Source of the DNA: Euptelea pleiosperma
Lineage: Eukaryota; Streptophyta; Magnoliopsida; Ranunculales; Eupteleaceae
Direction of reading: 5' to 3'
Assembly: GCA_035048495.1 (NCBI GenBank)
Contig: CM068544.1
Span: 15,680,138 to 15,744,137 of the forward strand
Length of the DNA: 64,000 nt
Both the position numbers and the translations under genes were made by a program. Shown in pieces: positions 63,401 through 64,000 of the stretch. The first letter of the stretch is position 1. The number at the start of each line of letters is the position of its first letter. Below the pieces are notes generated by a model, which saw nothing but the letters and a program-made list of their open reading frames with translations, ran no database searches and was not told where the DNA came from.

Positions 63401-64000
63401 TGCTTAATATACTTCTTACTTATCAAAAGAAGAAAAAAAAATTAATCATTTATAACCAAATAAGAGTGTTCCAGTAAGGACCTCATACGACTTATCAAAA
63501 AAAATGTAGGGACCTCATACTAGTAGTATGTATGAATCTCAAATAAATGCAGAAATGTTTTTAATCTCGTACAGGGAACTCTCTTCCTGTTTCACACCTC
63601 GTGCTCGTTTTTTAACTTCAATTGGCATTTTATCACATAAAAAAAAATGATTTATATAGATTCTCTTAACCAACTTAGCGCTGACCAGTTCACTTTGAGC
63701 ATATTCAGAGATGACCCCTTAACATACCAAAATTTGTATTCATAACCTAAAATCAACTATAAATTTAATGTGTTTTCTATCACAACGAAAACCGTTTGTA
63801 AAGAAACATTCATTATATATCAAATTCATAGGTATCGCGTAACCAGTCCAATTAAAAATTCAGCAAGAAATAAGCTAACCTTCGGGGTCTAGGGTTTGGA
63901 AATAGGGATTAAGATCCTTTGGCAGCGACGAGAAAGAAGAAGAAATCCGAGCTCTCATTGCGGTCAGGCGTTTCCGCCAGTCCCCCGGAATTTTCTTCCG
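31252..64000 (-). CDS. CDK5RAP3: CDK5RAP3/C53-type UFMylation and ER-phagy adaptor, nine exons, 5' end outside window
   Basis: Join (minus): 64000-63880, 60731-60637, 60482-60388, 60277-60142, 60018-59869, 59702-59124, 47947-47739, 47206-47074, 31383-31252. All introns are GT-AG, phases agree, and the product reads 549 residues to a TAA at 31252-31254. Recognisable family stretches include [63 protein letters not shown], and GRPVNI near the C terminus. In plants and animals this family works with UFL1 and DDRGK1/UFBP1 in the UFM1 ligase complex at the ER. In plants it also recruits ATG8 for ER-phagy when ribosomes stall. The central exon carries three I-x-W-D-I motifs (visible residues about 258-262, 269-273, 330-334), matching the known ATG8/UFM1-binding motif type. 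Only about 25-30 N-terminal residues appear to be missing. The gene is remarkable for transposon-filled introns of 11.2 and 15.7 kb. Confidence 0.95.
32051..32130 (-). mobile_element. Extremely 5'-truncated LINE 3' end
   Basis: On the minus strand ...GACCTTATCAAAAAAAAAAA, the typical tail of plant L1-type LINEs, is preceded by about 60 bp of 3' UTR. No coding remains. Confidence 0.4.
32495..33234 (+). repeat. Left copy of an old direct repeat (possible ancient LTR)
   Basis: It aligns over its whole length with 44971-45831 in the same orientation (TGTTTACAA.TG...; GTTTAGAAG; CCATGGTTC; ATCATTGGAG.TGATG). Both begin TG and end CA (GAGACA / GTATCA). The flanks AGTGA and AGTAT match 4 of 5. No convincing PBS or PPT was found, so a segmental duplication remains possible. 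Confidence 0.55.
33678..33830. repeat. ~30-bp minisatellite inside the LINE D zinc-binding region
   Basis: About three good copies of a 30-bp unit containing GCCGATGATCTACAA and GAGATGGTCGTA (33738-33826), with diverged copies to 33678. It interrupts the zf-RVT segment between its aromatic and Cys-containing parts. Confidence 0.8.
35078..35297 (+). repeat. Copia C 5' LTR
   Basis: It starts TGCTATCATG and ends GATTCAACT. A CT-rich tract lies near its end (35234-35270). The termini are TG...CT rather than TG...CA. Confidence 0.92.
35298..35309 (+). promoter_or_regulatory. Copia C primer-binding site
   Basis: TGGTATCAGAGC, initiator tRNA-Met type, adjoins the LTR with no spacer. Confidence 0.92.
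35655..37707 (+). pseudogene. Copia C pol remnant: integrase C-term, RT, RNase H
   Basis: The integrase C-terminal motif [19 protein letters not shown] (35669 on) is followed by a variable linker, then RT ([32 protein letters not shown]; catalytic [11 protein letters not shown] near 36774-36806; LKYFLGIEV) and RNase H (ending at 37707, with [12 protein letters not shown] and [11 protein letters not shown]). Stops include one after LYGLK (near 36647). The polyprotein reading frame shifts several times. Confidence 0.85.
37715..37932 (+). repeat. Copia C 3' LTR
   Basis: It starts TGTTATCATG and ends GATTCAACT, directly before the TSD CTATA. Confidence 0.92.
38360..38700. other. Unassigned sequence between LINE D and the PMD remnant
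   Basis: AT-rich; short ORFs without motifs. Confidence 0.4.
38700..39660 (+). pseudogene. Plant mobile domain (PMD)-like remnant
   Basis: Across three plus frames the fragments follow the PMD order: a THTF..[12 protein letters not shown] segment (39085-39145), a RWVQHFW segment (39308 on), EAMLSF.LFKYGL (39390 on), then LPDVFVRDL and a [11 protein letters not shown] segment (39602 on). PMD proteins are carried by plant Gypsy and MULE elements and by some domesticated genes. Here stops and frameshifts make it a pseudogene. Identification rests on motif order only. Confidence 0.45.
39661..41015. other. Unassigned intronic sequence
   Basis: Possibly the continuation of the PMD-bearing element; short ORFs in several frames, no motif I can name. 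Confidence 0.4.
41020..41345. repeat. GAAACATT-rich foldback repeat
   Basis: About ten variants of CGAAACATT/ACGAAACATT are packed between 41110 and 41320. The ends AAGGTTTAAAATTTCG (41046 on) and CGAAATTTTGAACCATGG (about 41317-41334) are inverted repeats with mismatches. GTTTCGGCC flanks both. It resembles a MITE or foldback element with an expanded core. Confidence 0.6.
41525..41620. repeat. CTT / GT microsatellite tract
   Basis: A CTTCTTCTTCTT-type tract followed by a short (GT)n. Confidence 0.85.
41740..42073 (+). pseudogene. Unidentified coiled-coil, gag-like ORF fragment
   Basis: One open plus frame of about 110 codons: [20 protein letters not shown], then charged heptads ([34 protein letters not shown]). 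The upstream end has no clear start. It resembles the N-terminal region of LTR-element gag proteins but I cannot name a family. It lies just upstream of element E. Confidence 0.35.
42330..42874 (-). repeat. Element E 3' LTR
   Basis: Contains several near-copies of TTTACTATAAATAGTAA (42706-42800). The outer base pair of the end is TA instead of TG in plus orientation. Confidence 0.88.
42880..44400 (-). pseudogene. Element E internal region with unidentified ORF remnants
   Basis: From about 44395 the minus strand reads [18 protein letters not shown], then a coiled-coil stretch ([20 protein letters not shown]). It continues in other frames with acidic segments ([38 protein letters not shown]). 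No gag knuckle or enzyme motif is seen. Around 43240-43440 it is GC-rich. It may encode a gag-like protein. Confidence 0.5.
44416..44427 (-). promoter_or_regulatory. Element E primer-binding site
   Basis: Minus TGGTATCAGAGC, four bases from the LTR end. Confidence 0.88.
44432..44955 (-). repeat. Element E 5' LTR
   Basis: Homologous to 42330-42874 with scattered substitutions and indels. It carries the same TTTACTATAAATAGTAA tandem-like units (44792-44880). Confidence 0.88.
44971..45831 (+). repeat. Right copy of the old direct repeat (possible ancient LTR)
   Basis: The partner of 32495-33234, with several indels including an (AGAG)n expansion near 45236-45275. If these are LTRs they bound a 13.3-kb unit holding LINE D, Copia C and element E as later insertions. 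Confidence 0.55.
46545..46735 (+). mobile_element. RTE-like LINE 3' end
   Basis: It matches the common plant RTE tail: AGTTGAATGG..AA.AGGATT..TATAGC..ACCC and then AGCTGGGATAAGGCTTGG, followed by GATGATGAT. A second GGCTTGGACGATGAT lies 47 bp on. Only the 3' end is present. Confidence 0.6.
47074..47206 (-). CDS. CDK5RAP3: CDK5RAP3 penultimate exon
   Basis: It encodes [20 protein letters not shown] and then [20 protein letters not shown], ending WPKQ. The acceptor TTTCAG is at 47207 and the donor GTGAGT at 47073. The next exon is 15.7 kb away. Confidence 0.93.
47739..47947 (-). CDS. CDK5RAP3: CDK5RAP3 exon between the two giant introns
   Basis: It begins [13 protein letters not shown] and ends [14 protein letters not shown], phase 2. 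The acceptor TTCCCAG is at 47948 and the donor GTTCAA at 47738. It lies 11.2 kb downstream of the preceding exon. Confidence 0.93.
48136..48371 (-). repeat. Copia A 3' LTR
   Basis: On minus it runs from TGTTATCATATGCG to CAATTCAACT. It has an extra 8-bp insertion near 48350 compared with the other LTR. Confidence 0.93.
48379..48864 (-). pseudogene. Copia A RNase H
   Basis: It has [40 protein letters not shown] and [14 protein letters not shown]. The common SSxEAEF/Y motif reads SGAEAKF. The end (MKDIYAPT, stop) lies 5 bp from the PPT. Confidence 0.85.
48855..49931 (-). pseudogene. Copia A reverse transcriptase with catalytic-box deletion
   Basis: N-terminal part: [52 protein letters not shown] frameshift follows near 49466. 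Then [14 protein letters not shown]: the second Asp of YVDD and about eight residues after it are deleted in frame (near 49300-49305), removing the active site. [12 protein letters not shown] and TRPDIAYAV follow. Confidence 0.85.
49965..50640 (-). pseudogene. Copia A integrase C-terminal part
   Basis: It contains [40 protein letters not shown] and [16 protein letters not shown], followed by a variable Ser/Pro linker. Confidence 0.82.
50686..51480 (-). pseudogene. Copia A protease and integrase core (broken)
   Basis: The protease site is seen as [12 protein letters not shown] (near 51430-51465), with Leu in place of the Ser of the usual D-S/T-G triad and a stop just before. The pre-integrase follows. 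The integrase core has the HFDVW segment with one base lost (near 50880), then [13 protein letters not shown] and the second-Asp motif LRSDQGG. Confidence 0.78.
51781..52514 (-). pseudogene. Copia A gag, remainder with zinc knuckle
   Basis: After the Copia B insertion it continues [16 protein letters not shown]..., then the gag fold ([39 protein letters not shown]), and ends with the CCHC knuckle [14 protein letters not shown] (51778-51820). Stops occur around 52266 and 52317. Confidence 0.82.
52515..52723 (-). repeat. Copia B 3' LTR
   Basis: On minus it runs from TGTTGAAGGATGTG to TTATTTCAACT. Confidence 0.93.
52735..53264 (-). pseudogene. Copia B RNase H
   Basis: It has [49 protein letters not shown] and [17 protein letters not shown]. 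Cys in YCDNK is Trp here. It ends at the PPT. Confidence 0.88.
53487..54220 (-). pseudogene. Copia B reverse transcriptase
   Basis: [20 protein letters not shown] and GCKWVYTVK open it. A frameshift near 54080 follows, then [32 protein letters not shown], and the intact catalytic box [10 protein letters not shown] (near 53690). [12 protein letters not shown] comes next. The end shifts frame near 53490. Confidence 0.88.
54227..55063 (-). pseudogene. Copia B integrase C-terminal part and linker
   Basis: It contains [41 protein letters not shown] and [12 protein letters not shown] in shifting frames, then a Ser/Thr-rich linker before RT. Confidence 0.8.
55064..56254 (-). pseudogene. Copia B second knuckle, protease and integrase core (396-codon ORF)
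   Basis: The longest pol-type ORF in this region. It begins with a second knuckle, [14 protein letters not shown]. The protease motif [12 protein letters not shown] has an intact D-S-G. The pre-integrase H-H-C-C follows (WHASLGH ... CEVC), then the integrase with EVHTDVWGP, a [10 protein letters not shown] stretch and [10 protein letters not shown] (first two catalytic Asp). A frameshift near 55090 ends the ORF before the catalytic Glu, which is found in the next frame as GVAERKN. Confidence 0.85.
56255..57131 (-). pseudogene. Copia B gag
   Basis: ATG at 57129-57131 ([15 protein letters not shown]...). It carries [40 protein letters not shown] and [11 protein letters not shown], interrupted by stops. 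It ends in a first zinc knuckle [14 protein letters not shown] (about 56281-56322). A 20-bp tandem duplication at 56261-56300 follows, which shifts the frame before the second knuckle. Confidence 0.82.
56261..56300. repeat. 20-bp perfect-class tandem duplication in Copia B gag
   Basis: CTTCCAGCATCGAACCTGGA is followed by the same 20 bp with one change at the last base. Twenty is not a multiple of three, so it moves the frame. Confidence 0.92.
57708..57917 (-). repeat. Copia B 5' LTR
   Basis: On minus it runs from TGTTGAAGGATGTG to ATTACTTCAACT. Confidence 0.93.
57923..58143 (-). pseudogene. Copia A gag, N-terminal part
   Basis: ATG at 58143; [10 protein letters not shown]... with early stops, then [10 protein letters not shown] and AAKMFIGG. 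It breaks at the Copia B insertion (57922) and resumes at 52514. Confidence 0.75.
58729..58958 (-). repeat. Copia A 5' LTR
   Basis: On minus it runs from TGTTATCATATATG to CAATTCAACT, next to the PBS. Confidence 0.93.
59124..59702 (-). CDS. CDK5RAP3: CDK5RAP3 exon with disordered region and three sAIM-type motifs
   Basis: A 193-codon exon, phase 0 on both sides. It is acidic and rich in Ser, Asp, Glu and Asn, with no predicted fold visible by eye. It holds IEWDI (59514-59528), IDWDI (59481-59495) and ISWDI (59298-59312). The first and last are followed by closely similar SV-D/E-S/N-PQ-I/V-D sequence, suggesting an internal repeat. In plant C53, shuffled ATG8-interacting motifs with a core Trp in this disordered region bind ATG8 and UFM1; assignment here is by motif similarity. 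The following intron is the 11.2-kb transposon-filled one. Confidence 0.93.
59869..60018 (-). CDS. CDK5RAP3: CDK5RAP3 exon, 50 codons
   Basis: It begins [13 protein letters not shown] and ends [10 protein letters not shown]. It is phase 0 on both sides, with acceptor CATGCAG and donor GTAGGC. It corresponds to a conserved helical part of the family. Confidence 0.93.
60142..60277 (-). CDS. CDK5RAP3: CDK5RAP3 exon, [16 protein letters not shown] coiled segment
   Basis: It reads [20 protein letters not shown] and then [20 protein letters not shown], ending ELGLQ. It is a charged, heptad-like helical segment. The AG acceptor is at 60278-60279 and the donor at 60141. Confidence 0.93.
60388..60482 (-). 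CDS. CDK5RAP3: CDK5RAP3 exon, [12 protein letters not shown] segment
   Basis: It starts [14 protein letters not shown] and runs to QNVSYD. The acceptor TGATAG is at 60483 and the donor GTAAGC at 60387. It ends in phase 2 and joins cleanly to the next exon. Confidence 0.92.
60637..60731 (-). CDS. CDK5RAP3: CDK5RAP3 exon, AKQIYDILL segment
   Basis: The acceptor is TTTTCAG at 60732 and the donor GTAAGA at 60636. The exon reads [20 protein letters not shown] and then [10 protein letters not shown]. Across the junction with the previous exon the split codon reads GTG (Val), where I would expect Gly in relatives. This is a one-base difference that does not break the frame. Confidence 0.92.
61570..62060 (-). 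mobile_element. Interspersed repeat, possibly antisense RTE LINE remnant
   Basis: The plus strand has phrases common in reversed plant RTE copies (TGTTCCACCATCCTATTTTA; CACATCCTTTTCGGCCTCC). No RT motif survives. Confidence 0.3.
62150..63441 (+). pseudogene. L1-type LINE 3' part in intron 1, antisense to the gene
   Basis: It opens with [20 protein letters not shown] and [31 protein letters not shown] and [15 protein letters not shown] follow in shifted frames, then the zf-RVT region ([40 protein letters not shown]). A short C-terminal piece ends at 63308. The 3' UTR ends TTACTTATCAAAAGAAG with an A-run (63430-63441). It is 5'-truncated within ORF2. Confidence 0.85.
63880..64000 (-). CDS. CDK5RAP3: CDK5RAP3 first visible exon (partial)
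   Basis: It encodes about 40 residues, beginning inside the conserved [11 protein letters not shown] segment and ending ...QTLDPEG/V. The donor is GTTAGC at 63879. It ends in phase 1. The upstream part of the exon and the start codon lie outside the window. Confidence 0.9.

Larger units (their letters stand above)
60732..63879 (-). other. CDK5RAP3 intron 1 (3.1 kb)
   Basis: Bounded by GTTAGC and TTTTCAG. It contains a plus-strand L1-type fragment (62150-63441) and an RTE-like interspersed repeat around 61570-62060. The rest (60732-61560, 63442-63879) is AT-rich with nothing recognised. Confidence 0.85.

Noticed and set aside
1..64000. tRNA or rRNA genes
   Set aside because: Only tRNA-complementary primer-binding sites were seen; no cloverleaf or rRNA sequence was recognised by eye, though a tRNA search program was not run.

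Overview
The window is nuclear DNA from a flowering plant. The evidence is a spliced plant-type CDK5RAP3/C53 gene with GT-AG introns, Sirevirus-type and other Copia elements, long Gypsy-type LTRs, L1-type LINE remnants, and MULE/hAT-type non-autonomous DNA elements. I cannot name the species. No rRNA, tRNA, CRISPR array or prokaryotic operon was seen.

The only host gene I can support lies on the minus strand from 31252 to beyond 64000. It encodes CDK5RAP3/C53, the UFMylation-linked ER-phagy adaptor. Nine exons join in frame into 549 visible residues; the first roughly 25-30 residues lie outside the window. One exon (59124-59702) encodes an acidic disordered segment with three Ile-x-Trp-Asp-Ile motifs, the shuffled ATG8-interacting motif type known from plant C53. 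Three introns are enlarged by transposons: intron 1 (3.1 kb, L1 fragment), intron 6 (11.2 kb, one Copia nested in another) and intron 8 (15.7 kb, at least four nested elements). Copia A, Copia B, LINE D and element E have the same orientation as the gene.

The left half (1-31 kb) is transposon-derived and intergenic. At 1-9.8 kb there is a minus-strand Sirevirus-type Copia remnant. It keeps part of the 3' LTR with an ATCGAT palindrome array, multiple polypurine tracts, a broken env-like ORF, the gag, a PBS and part of the 5' LTR, but no pol. A 2.75-kb solo LTR sits inside its env-like region. A second Sirevirus-like solo LTR lies at 13283-14794. At 14.9-24.3 kb a decayed plus-strand Copia pol is split by a solo LTR (16148-23382), which is itself split by a longer, inverted solo LTR of the same family (17106-21642). 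At 25-31 kb there is a cluster of small DNA elements, including an 867-bp MULE with 210-bp TIRs and a 9-bp target-site duplication (TSD).

Intron 8 (31384-47073) contains an old direct-repeat pair that may be an ancient LTR pair, a 5'-truncated L1-type LINE split by an internally deleted Copia, a decayed plant-mobile-domain region, a GAAACATT-rich foldback, a non-autonomous LTR element with a TAATC TSD, and an RTE-like LINE tail. Every insertion described as nested was placed from matching TSDs or from coding sequence that resumes on the far side. All three Copia elements in introns 6 and 8 have the non-canonical LTR ends TG...CT.
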